This document shows, one piece after another, positions 55,627 to 64,000 of a stretch of DNA of 64,000 nucleotides (position 1 is its first letter; each line of letters opens with the position of its first letter). A program made the translations under genes and the position numbers. The notes beneath the pieces were generated by a model that saw nothing but the letters and a program-made list of their open reading frames with translations, was not told the origin of the DNA and did not search any database. This DNA comes from Chrysaora quinquecirrha. Lineage: Eukaryota; Cnidaria; Scyphozoa; Semaeostomeae; Pelagiidae. The stretch spans positions 2,732,509 through 2,796,508 of the forward strand of contig JACTAT010000004.1 in assembly GCA_014526335.1 (NCBI GenBank), in the 5' to 3' direction.

Positions 55627-56037
55627 CTAAAAATGGAAGTATACAAATATACGTAAAAGATGTTGAAAGTGAAGGTGAAATTGTGTTTTTAGCGTCAGTA
55701 GCTGGGATCTCAGTAGTAGGTAAACTAATCGAGCCTTAATAATATTACCCAATGTTATGATCGGCAAGGCAATAGAAAGGCATGGCTAAACAAGGATAAA
55801 TGTCATGCCAACTCGGAACCCCTTGACGCGCGACAAAATTTGTAGCGAGAGACACGCAAATGTTTCTGGGAGACAAAAGAGGGAGACATGTTACGGGCTT
55901 GTCACTCGCATGTTTAGATACCCTTGGAGACGCTGAATACAAGTCACGCACGACATATCTCCTGGTCTCCTAGTTTAGCCAAAGCTCAAGGCTTATATTA
56001 TAAGATTAATGAAAATAGGAATTAACTAATTCCCTAC

Positions 56038-56178
56038 CAGTTGTTCAGATTGAATAACATTTGTTAATGCCATTGCGATAGGCAGATCTCCATCTTCACT
56101 CATCCACGTGACAAGATTAACCAGCCTTTCAAATCGATCTTCAAGAACAGTTTCTGCAAGATTCTCGAACTCAGTTCC
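56038..56178 (-). CDS. NF1: NF1 exon (GTEFENLAETVLEDRFERLV)
   Basis: 47 codons in phase 0. Encodes GTEFENLAETVLEDRFERLV, DLPIAMALTNVI and a short tail. RasGAP domain. Donor GTAGGG at 56032-56037. Confidence 0.97.
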
Positions 56179-56729
56179 CTGTACGAGGCAAATTCAAAAT
56201 GTCAAAAGCACTCAACAGTATAATAACAAAGATTACAAATTCAAGAAATTTTCGTTTTTTGTATTTTTCGATGCTTTTAACCCATGCTTAGTAAGCAACC
56301 AAAGGAGATGAAAATTACAGCGATCAATAACCTACAATAATAGGCTTCCAGACCAGTATTTATTCTATTGACTATGGTATTACCCGGGTTGGGTTGGCAT
56401 CAGAAACAAATTTCAGTAGCACAACCCGTTGTCAACCCGTCTCGTTTGCAATTACATGGGAAAAGCTGACTCGGGTCCGAACAGACCCGCATTTCTAACC
56501 CGGGTCAACATGACTTACTGAGCCAATCGGTCTCATGTTATCACAAACTGATTTTAACTGGCTTTCCTACTGAATGCTGAGCGAGAGATATCTCGGAAAA
56601 TTGGCACGACTCGAGTCAGCTCGCTTCGTATAATCAGACCCAAAGTCGCTGCATGGCTTCTAGCCTTAAAGAAGGGAAGAATGGGCAAGCAAAATTTAGA
56701 AGAAGTATAGAGATGCAATTAACTAATAC

Positions 56730-56800
56730 CTGCTTTAAAATGTCTGTTAATACTTCCATGAAAGTTGACCTGGTTTGTGGGTCTTCATGATAGCCCAAAC
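56730..56800 (-). CDS. NF1: NF1 exon (GLGYHEDPQTRSTFMEVL)
   Basis: Encodes GLGYHEDPQTRSTFMEVLTD then ILKQ (human GLGYHKDLQTRATFMEVL). Start of the RasGAP-related region. Donor GTATTA at 56724-56729. Confidence 0.97.
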
Positions 56801-56929
56801 CTAAAAAGGAACAGACATTGCAAAACACACCAAAAACGCTTTCGTTCACTTCTGTTCCAAGGCAAAAAGACACAAAGAAAAAACAATTCTTTTGTGTTTT
56901 ACACACTACAGGCACTACCGTAAATCCTG

Positions 56930-57345
56930 GAATTGCCCCCCTCGAATAAGCCCTCCCCTCGAATTAGCCCCAATACTAGAGCCAGAATTTGTCAATAAGC
57001 CCCCCTCCTCCATCGAATAAGCCCCCACCCCTGACATGTTGGTGTTCACCCTTTGAATCCATATTGGCTCTTCATCAAGCTATTACAGAAAAAATGCATT
57101 CTCTAAGTCGATAATAAATCATGCTTTTGTGTATAATTTAGCCCCCACTCGTTCAAGCCCCCTCGAATAACCACCTGACATGTTGGTATTAGCCTTTTGA
57201 ATCCATATTGGCTCTTTATAAGTCGATAATAAATCATGCTTTTGTGAATAATTTTATAAGCCCCCCCATTAAGCCCCATCTCGAATAAGCCCCCCTCCAA
57301 AATGATAAAAAATTAAGCCCCCAAGGAGCTTCTTCAAGGATTTAC
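56930..57345. repeat. AATAAGCCCCC-rich repeat
   Basis: Repeated TCGAATAAGCCCCCCTC motifs and a duplicated TCGATAATAAATCATGCTT segment in the NF1 intron 56801-57879. Confidence 0.75.
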
Positions 57346-57879
57346 GATTTACGCTTAATTGTACAATCCTTTGTTCTAGTTAGTGACAATCGTTTTGAGT
57401 TAGGCACCTCCACTGGCTTAAACAAGTGAGAGGCTTACTTGATGCATGTCCTATTCGCTTTTAGGTCTCTCTGCAACTGACTGTAATAATAACAGCTTCG
57501 AACTGATATGCTCACACACATTTCCAGATTATTGCCTAATACGGTATCTTATACCAAGTTTAACATCCCGCTATGCTCCCTATTGGTTGATCTACAACAC
57601 CTACAGTACGCAATTACTCGTGATGGGGGAGGTAATTGTTCTTTGATTTCTATAACACTAAATTTTATAAACAATAGCTTTTGCCATGGATTGCAATAGG
57701 ATCATGCAGTTAAGAAGGAGAAGTCGATTCTTCTCGCAATTCCATAAAGTAAAAGCAAATTCAAACGGCAAACAAAGTAACAGGAAGGAAATTTTGCTTC
57801 GTTAAAAATACACCTTTTTGTGCCAAAGAAACGTTTCCAAGTTACTATGCTAAAACTTGAAAATGGTTTTTTTGCTTAC

Positions 57880-58049
57880 CTATGGAATGCATAAGCCCGC
57901 TGTCGATATTAGCACTAAGCATATTAGACATTGCTTGAACTGTGCTGCCTCTTAGATTAGCATAATGTGGTGCCAAGGTATTTGCTGCGTCTTTGTCGTC
58001 TTGTACTTCGTAGCATTTATTCAGAATATTCATAAACAAAGTGAAATAT
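57880..58049 (-). CDS. NF1: NF1 exon (YFTLFMNILN..GLMHSI)
   Basis: Encodes YFTLFMNILNKCYEVQDDKD and VQAMSNMLSANIDSGLMHSI, nearly the human sequence just before the RasGAP domain. Donor GTAAGC at 57874-57879, phase 1. Confidence 0.97.
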
Positions 58050-58087
58050 CTAAGAAAGAAGAAGAGATTCAAAAATATAGACTCATA

Positions 58088-58415
58088 GAAGCTTTAAAAG
58101 AAGACCAGAGAGTAAAAAGGTTGGTTAAAAAGCAGGACTAAAACGTTCACTCCAACATTAACTCGGCATAAATTACTTTGACTGAAATTGGAAGCTTTAA
58201 AAAGAAATCAGAGAGCAAAAAGGTTAGTTAAAAAGCAGGACTAAAACGTTCACTCCAACATTAACTCGGCATAAATTACTTTGACAGAAATTGGAAGCTT
58301 TAAAAGAAAATCAGAGAGAAAAGAGATTAGTTAAACAGGAGGACTACAACGCTCTCTCCAAGATTAACTCGGATTAAATTACATTTTGTCAGACATTAGA
58401 AGCTTTAAAATAAAA
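58088..58415. repeat. Three tandem copies of a 107-bp unit
   Basis: Units begin GAAGCTTTAAAA and contain AACGTTCACTCCAACATTAA. The first two are almost identical; the third has diverged. NF1 intron 58050-58448. Confidence 0.85.
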
Positions 58416-58448
58416 TAATAAGAGAGTAAAGATATAGGTAGAGCTTAC

Positions 58449-58562
58449 TTGAGAAATAACAACGATTTCGCTTCTACAATATCTGATTCCACTGTTTCTG
58501 GTTGCAATGGTAAACTCTTTAGAAGAACAACAATGGATTTCATTGCAGCTTCATCTAATGTA
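58449..58562 (-). CDS. NF1: NF1 exon (TLDEAAMKSI..LLFLK)
   Basis: Encodes TLDEAAMKSIVVLLKSLPLQ and EAKSLLFLK, matching human DLDQASMEAVVSLLAGLPLQ. Donor GTAAGC at 58443-58448. The AA of the final Lys codon is completed in the next exon. Confidence 0.95.
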
Positions 58563-58691
58563 CTAAAAGCAGGAAAAGAAAGTATAGGAATTAATAATGA
58601 AGCGAAAAACTTAGATTTTTTTAAGCATGCGAACGATCTTAATAGAGCTAGAAAGATCTTTTAACGGGATCTATAGGTAACTTAATATGTA

Positions 58692-59145
58692 CACTCTTTT
58701 TTTATAAGAACCAGGAAACTTTGATCGAGGCTGGCTGTTCTTAAATTTTTGCCGTTTTTGAGCCTGAAATGTTCTTAATCTGTTTTTAATTCCTTGATTC
58801 TTTGCAGGTCCACATCAGCAATAGCTGCCTTTAGGTAAACCTGCGTTACCAAATAATTAATGTATGTATGTGCATGTAGGTATGTATGTATGTTACTATA
58901 AGAAAGCTATATTTTTCAATGAATGTCTGGGGTGGTACTAGGTTTGTGTGAAAATGGAGCATGCTTGTCTATTTCTTTGTTTGCTTGCTTTTTACGTTCA
59001 TTTTGACTGTCTTACTTACATATTTAGCTGATATTCTTAGGGCTTTTGAAAAGACCAGCCTCAGCTTGTTCTTAATTTGTTCTTAAAATCCGGGCAAATT
59101 TCAGGCTCGTGTTCTTATTAAATTGTTCTTATAAAAAAAGAGTGT
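58692..59145. mobile_element. MITE with ACACTCTTTTTTTATAAGAA ends, copy 2
   Basis: Terminal inverted repeat of about 20 bp; interior GAGCCTGAA / TTCAGGCTC pair as in 52875-53265. Confidence 0.75.
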
Positions 59146-60399
59146 AAGTAATTTTACTGTGACTTCTCTAAAACCACTTTGACACGGTCCCGTTTGGAAC
59201 CATACAAGTTTTGCAGACTGGCCACACCAGTCCCTCCCCTAGACTCGTTACAGAAGTCGTTTGTAATTTGGCGATTGAATTGAATTGCTGGACGCCAAAA
59301 CAAACGACTTGATAAAATTTTGCAGATTTAGAAGACTTTAAATTCGTCTTGGACGACAACTTTTGTCGTCCCAATCAGATTGCAGGAAATTTCTTGTTGT
59401 TGTTCAGGACATCTCAGGAAGAGGGACTGGTGGAAAAACAGCTTTAAAAACCGGACAAAAATTTTCAGCGGAACCGAAAAATTGGAGTCCCAATCAACAT
59501 CGAGTATATCAATTTTGAACAATAGGCATTGTTTTAAACCCTTGCCACGGCAGCGTCACTGCCAGGGTCGTTGTCTCGATAGAGTATCTAATTCTGTGAT
59601 CCAAGCGAAAGGTGCTCGAAACCCCGATTCACCAAATAGTTACAACAAATTGTAGCCGAAATGGTTATTTCGCATTTCATTTAAGTGAATATCAAGCTTT
59701 CTTTGATTTTGGCAGAAATGCTGGCTACGTTTAGCTACCTTTGTCCCAAACGCAGCAAAAATTACGCAAATTATTGGGTCTAAGGTTGGTGACGTTTGGC
59801 CAAGGCTAGGCCAAACTTAGTTTTGCATTCTGGCTGCTGTTGGGGCAAGCATCGCTAAATGTAAGATTTCAGCCAACGTTCATATCAAAAAAGTGGTCTT
59901 GATTTAAACTTCGGAACTACTGTTGAAAATTTCTTAGTTGGTTTCGTTTTATGTCTTTTACTATGTCTATAAATCAAAATTTGTAATCAAATAGCTTATT
60001 AAAGGCAGATAAAGCTGTTTGTTTTCGTTTTTGCCTTCAAAAAGTGAACGCCTTTAGCCCTGGCAAAACATTTGTTGTAAAGCAAACTTAAAATGTTGGA
60101 CCAACAATGTTTGATCGTTTGGCAAGGGCCTTAGCTTATACCCGTGCGTTGAGCAAACATTTGTTGGCTGAAATTTTTATCCTGGTCAAACTTCAGCCAA
60201 CATCATTAAACATTATGTTGGCTCATCCAACAAAATGACGAAACCTTGCCAAGATTTCTTCTCATATTAATGGTGGACAATGCTGGCTACATTTAGTCCC
60301 ACCCCCCCCCCTGCCCCAATAGCTGCAAACATGAAAAAAGAAATTCAGCAAAATATCAGGTTCAATTATAGCCACGGTTGGCTAAGGCTTAAGACTCAC

Positions 60400-60539
60400 C
60401 ATGATATAGCAAGAATTTCCGGTGGGACTTCTTCGACTGTAGTTGAAGCGTGCAGAACCCATTCTGTCAGGTATTCTACTAGTTTGTTCCTGAATTTCAT
60501 TTCTTGACGGAAGGATAAATCACCACGCCTTGCCATTAA
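60400..60539 (-). CDS. NF1: NF1 exon (LMARRGDLSFRQEMKFRNK)
   Basis: Encodes LMARRGDLSFRQEMKFRNK, VEYLTEWV and a diverged linker, matching human MMARRDDLSFCQEMKFRNKMVEYLTDWV. Donor GTGAGT at 60394-60399, phase 2. Confidence 0.95.
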
Positions 60540-60619
60540 CTGTAAAAGAAACAGAATTTCATAACATTTTCTCTATCGAATTTTCATAAAATCAACAAGA
60601 CTTGGAAAATCTCATTTTT

Positions 60620-60790
60620 TCGAGTGAGTGGCCAAGCTTCTCAGTCAGTTGTCGTTAGACAGTTGAAGTTAAGCTTGGTCGTGTGAGGTCACCTTCTGGA
60701 TGGGTGACTTTCCAGATGGATGACTAAACAACTCACTCTGCCGTCCTTCAGAAGGGACGTTAAACTAGGGGTTCCATGCCTGAATGCAAC
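60620..60790 (+). repeat. 5S-rRNA-like SINE
   Basis: GAAGTTAAGCTTGGTCGTG and TGGATGGGTGACTTTCC resemble the internal promoter region of 5S rRNA, followed by CGTCCTTCAGAAGGGACG and GTTAAACTAGGGGTTCC. Not a functional 5S gene; SINE3-type origin is my inference. Confidence 0.5.
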
Positions 60791-61423
60791 ATACATACTA
60801 GGCCTAAATAAGCTGAAAAAGCTAATAACAACAGCCTACTAAAATAGATTAATAACAACAACAAAAAGCACTATAATAATAAACAATAGCGCTTAAGAAA
60901 AAGCAACCTATTTAGAACCTACTCATAAGCATACAACTTTCTTTACAAATATATATAAAGAATAATGATATCTGCTTATAGGTAGCAATTATCTTAAACG
61001 TATCACCTGAACCAATCACTTGCAGGACCACAGTCTTGCATTTCATTCAGATTTATATATTTTCCGGCTGCATCTTTCTCCTTTTCTTGTTATTAATGGT
61101 GTTTAACAACGTTGTTTTTAAACCTAACCCTACCGGTGGGATTGGGGATATACAGAAATGCTATTTGAGGAGGGGCGGAAAATATCCCCCAGCTATTTGA
61201 GATAAAAAAAGCCTGGTAGACTTAGGGTTAAAATTAACGTAGTCCTAAATGCATCTAGTGCATCTTGCAGCTTTTTAGACGAGAAATTTCCGTTTAAGGC
61301 CCAAGATAGAGAAGTTTTATTATCAATAAAATGTAAATTGGTTTAGGCTACTGTACTCTAGGAATAGAAAAAGGAAAAAATGAAAACAAAATATGGCAAA
61401 GAAATGTATCCTTGAATACTTAC

Positions 61424-61496
61424 ACTTTCAACAAGTTGGCACATTTTTGCTTTGATAATTAGACACTGAATTGTAAGAGGCAAAGTCCTGACATAT
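61424..61496 (-). CDS. NF1: NF1 exon (YVRTLPLTIQ..CQLVES)
   Basis: Encodes YVRTLPLTIQCLIIKAKMCQ then LVES, matching human YVRVLGN..IKTKLCQLVE. Donor GTAAGT at 61418-61423. Enters with two carried bases and ends in phase 0. Confidence 0.93.
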
Positions 61497-61539
61497 CTGA
61501 AAAAGAATTGACTAAAATTAAGTAACAGTAATACGCATG

Positions 61540-61880
61540 CGTAACATGGAAGGAAGCAGACGAAGAGGCAGGCAATACAGAAGGAGGATCGAAGACATCG
61601 AGAAGATCCAGCTGACTCGTGGTGTCAAATGCTCAGTGTGGTCAAGGCTCGAGCCCAGCCACGGTAGCGTCACGGCCAGTGTCAAGGTCTCGATTAGTTA
61701 ACCTGCTACTGAGATCCCAGCGACTGGCGCTAAAACACCATTTCACCTTCAAATCAGAGAGGCGATTGAGATGACCCTGGGAGAGCTTAAAGAAGTTGCA
61801 AGAAACCAGAATGGTTGGAGACGATTGATCCATGAAGTCACCAGGAGTCGGCCTCGACTTGATGGCACCTAGCAACAACA
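61540..61880 (+). mobile_element. LINE 3'-end fragment
   Basis: Encodes MEGSRRRGRQYRRRIEDIEK, then after frame breaks LKEVARN and GWRRLIHEVTRSRPRLDGT before a stop, typical of the carboxy terminus of non-LTR reverse transcriptases, followed by AACAACAACAAAC. Heavily decayed. In the NF1 intron 61497-62840. Confidence 0.65.
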
Positions 61881-62840
61881 ACAAACCCAATCATGATTTC
61901 CACTACCTAAAGCCTTGTTCAAACGTTGCCATCATTACACCTAAAATTTCCAGCATGTTTTTACACGTGGGCTTTAATGTAAGCTACTTTTGGGGCATAC
62001 AATGGCTACCGAAAGTGCTGGAACGCCTGAACTGAAATTCTCTTTCACTGCCTGCTATGGCTTCACTCTCCCTCCTCTCCATTGAAAAATGTTGCTAAAC
62101 ACTAAAATTTCCAGCTAATTCTGGCCTCCCACGATGGCTAAGAGAATCATTAATAGTCTCAACATTGTTTGAGGGGGGGGGGAAGGAATGATTTTCTCTT
62201 GAACATGCTAGTTTTTACCGAAAATATCAGTGCTTGATACGAAAAATCTAGGGCGTTCCAACTACATTTGGCAGCCATTGTAGATGGATTAACGAAACCA
62301 ACATTTCAACCATCATTCGCAAGAAAAAGGTTTTTTGATTGAAGACCTAGGACACCTTTAAGAAATTTCTCATTTGGGTTTGTTACTTGGTATTCAAATA
62401 GAAAAATTAATATTTGTTAAGCAGCTTCCTTTTTTTAAGAATGAAAAATGCTGTTTTGCTTTGTTTTTTCGCGCTAAAAGCGAGTGTCTGACCTAATACG
62501 CATGCCTGGGGCCAACATTTGTTGTAACGGGTGGCCAGACGAGGCCAAAACTCTGAAGAATTGGGTGAATTTTTTACCCTGATCAAACTTCCGCCAACAT
62601 CAACCATCATGTTGTTGGCTCACCAAACGCTGCCAACTGTTCGCGCAAAATAAACATTGGCCAATGTTGGGTGAAATCGTTGCTACGTTTGGCGGGGACT
62701 TAAGACCTTTACTAACACCCGCATAAACTGACTTTTTAGAGTCGACCTCAATGTTGTTGCTACGACTAGGAAAGCTTCAGGATTCTTTTCATCTTTCCTT
62801 GCCAAAATAACTTATCATTAACATTCAAAATTCAGCTTAC

Positions 62841-62980
62841 TTGATCAGAGGTAGTACTAGCTCTTCAACTGGCATATACCCAAGCATACTTGTCACTTCG
62901 TCTGATTTAGCATCAAGCATGTTTTTCAATATATAGAGAATCTGCTCTATGTACACTGTGTTAGAAGCATTCGCATCAAC
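62841..62980 (-). CDS. NF1: NF1 exon (VDANASNTVY..VLPLIK)
   Basis: First NF1 exon visible. Encodes VDANASNTVYIEQILYIL and MLGYMPVEELVLPLI, matching the human region TDTNTQFVEQTIAIMKNLLD. Acceptor AG is at 62981-62982 (as ct on plus) and donor GTAAGC at 62835-62840. Ends in phase 2, completed as Lys by the next exon. Confidence 0.92.
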
Positions 62981-64000
62981 CTAGAGGATAAATAAGTAAA
63001 AAGATTGGAAAACCACAACTTAACAGCCCTCTTCCACGAGTAAATGACACAATGTTTCGCAGATAGCTTGATGAAATAAAAATACAGAAAACTGTCACTT
63101 CATGGTGCAAGGAAAAGTGCTAATCAAACTGTTACGGTAAGAGTAGGTGATTGTAGATGCAGTAGTAGCTTTATTGAAAATGCAGACGAGGAGTAGGAGT
63201 ATTAGTTACTTGGGGTAACAAATGATAACAAGCTGTTGAAATGGATATTCAAAGTTATGCAAAAAGGCTTGCAATAAGCTTTTCGCACTCTCCCGTTTGA
63301 CGAGAGCCTGTTTGTAATGAGCCAATTTCAATGCTGCCAGCTGACTTTGATATTCCACAGCAAGCACTTGAATACTGAACTCCCCCCCCCCCAGCAATTG
63401 GCACCTAAGAGTAAGCAAAATACAGTGATTTGCTATTGGCATTTTTTTCCTCGATTGGCCATATCTCAGCAAATGTTGGACATTTCTAACTCATGTTTTG
63501 CACATGTAAGCATTATTTTGAACATTATTTTGAACAAAACTAAGGCTCTCTTAGTCGTTTAAACTAGAATTGGTCACAGATTTTTAAATATCATCTAGAT
63601 AACAAAGTTGAGTACTGTTCTTACAGCAACACGCGGCGATGCGGTGACTACAACTACCACAATGCAGTACCGGCGTAACCACGTGTGACGTAATAATGGG
63701 AAAGGTTTATTGAACCAAAACAATTTTGCAAAAATAGAAATAGCTTTTCCTTTATTGACTAGCTGCTGAAAGCTTCTTCGTTGTGCTCTGAAGTTGTCCT
63801 AGCCCTAGCTTAAGGTGATCCTAGCCCTCGTCTCTTTTAAACAAGTTCCGTTTACCGACCCGGGGGGTAACTTCAATAGATCAGTGACGGGGGTGTGCCA
63901 TTATTGTAATAAAAATTTGACCCAAAAATGTATGAAAATTCTAAAAAGTATACGAAAAAGTTCACAAAGACATATGAATATAATACATAGAAATACTCAA
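62981..64000. other. Upstream NF1 intron, no exon seen
   Basis: The exon preceding 62841-62980 was not found here. Only AT-rich sequence and short repeat fragments (a GGGGGTGTGCCATTATTG piece near 63890). Confidence 0.5.

Larger units (their letters stand above)
21240..62980 (-). other. NF1: NF1 (neurofibromin) gene, central part, 29 exons on the minus strand
   Basis: Neurofibromin is a large cytoplasmic GTPase-activating protein that switches off Ras. Twenty-nine exons, read from 62980 down to 21240, translate in order to a protein collinear with human NF1 from roughly residue 1,000 to the region after the Sec14-PH module. All but one exon have canonical AG/GT borders, and phases agree from exon to exon. 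The RasGAP domain spans exons about 56800 to 48777 and keeps the arginine-finger motif LFRGNS (equivalent of human Arg1276), the FLRF..NPAIVSP motif split over two exons, and RGLRYISK. The Sec14-PH region spans about 47838 to 43040. Upstream exons lie beyond 64000. The exon at 21240-21326 also exists at 2025-2111 on the other strand, where the gene continues. One stretch of about 40 residues between RasGAP and Sec14 was not found (see 48777-48893). Functional assignment is by family homology. Confidence 0.95.

Overview
The window is nuclear DNA of an intron-rich, AT-rich invertebrate animal. An anthozoan cnidarian such as a coral is my guess, but nothing here proves the taxon. It contains one recognisable protein gene, the RasGAP neurofibromin (NF1), spread over almost the whole window as short exons with GT..AG borders and matching phases. 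Two small-RNA gene families sit inside its introns: U4 snRNA and an unusually large tRNA-Arg array.

Layout. 1-1885: tRNA-Arg copies on the minus strand. 2025-18490: fourteen NF1 exons on the plus strand (C-terminal part), with U4 genes in two introns (2269-3449 and 10026-12140), a palindromic minisatellite (about 4266-5340) and several inverted-repeat elements. 19142-19641: a gap of exactly 500 N. 20147-21082: U4 copies on the minus strand. 21240-21326: a second copy of the first plus-strand NF1 exon, now on the minus strand. 21469-36169: about 98 tRNA-Arg genes and relics on the plus strand. 36223-62980: 28 further NF1 exons on the minus strand, covering the central region, the RasGAP domain and the Sec14-PH region.

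The amino-terminal and central NF1 exons run leftward from 62980 to 21240, and the next exons in protein order run rightward from 2025. With the round 500-N gap and the duplicated segment (tRNA edge + NF1 exon + U4 cluster) on both sides, the simplest reading is that two contigs were joined in the wrong relative orientation. The true order would then be the reverse complement of 19642-64000 followed by 1-19141, overlapping by a few kb as two haplotypes or copies. In that order NF1 is one continuous gene, the tRNA array lies antisense in one intron, and U4 genes lie in the next intron and in a later one. A genuine inverted duplication is the alternative.

Most interesting points: the size and higher-order structure of the tRNA-Arg array; members with altered anticodons, including UCA (would read the UGA stop), AGG, AUG and UAG; ten 85-nt members with a 12-nt duplication inside the anticodon loop; tRNA pairs three bases apart with no terminator between; and a position-locked pair of promoter-like motifs upstream of U4 copies. 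Sequence between exons is intron, mostly filled with degenerate transposons and simple repeats. Peptide comparisons to human NF1 are from memory of the family; no database search was run.
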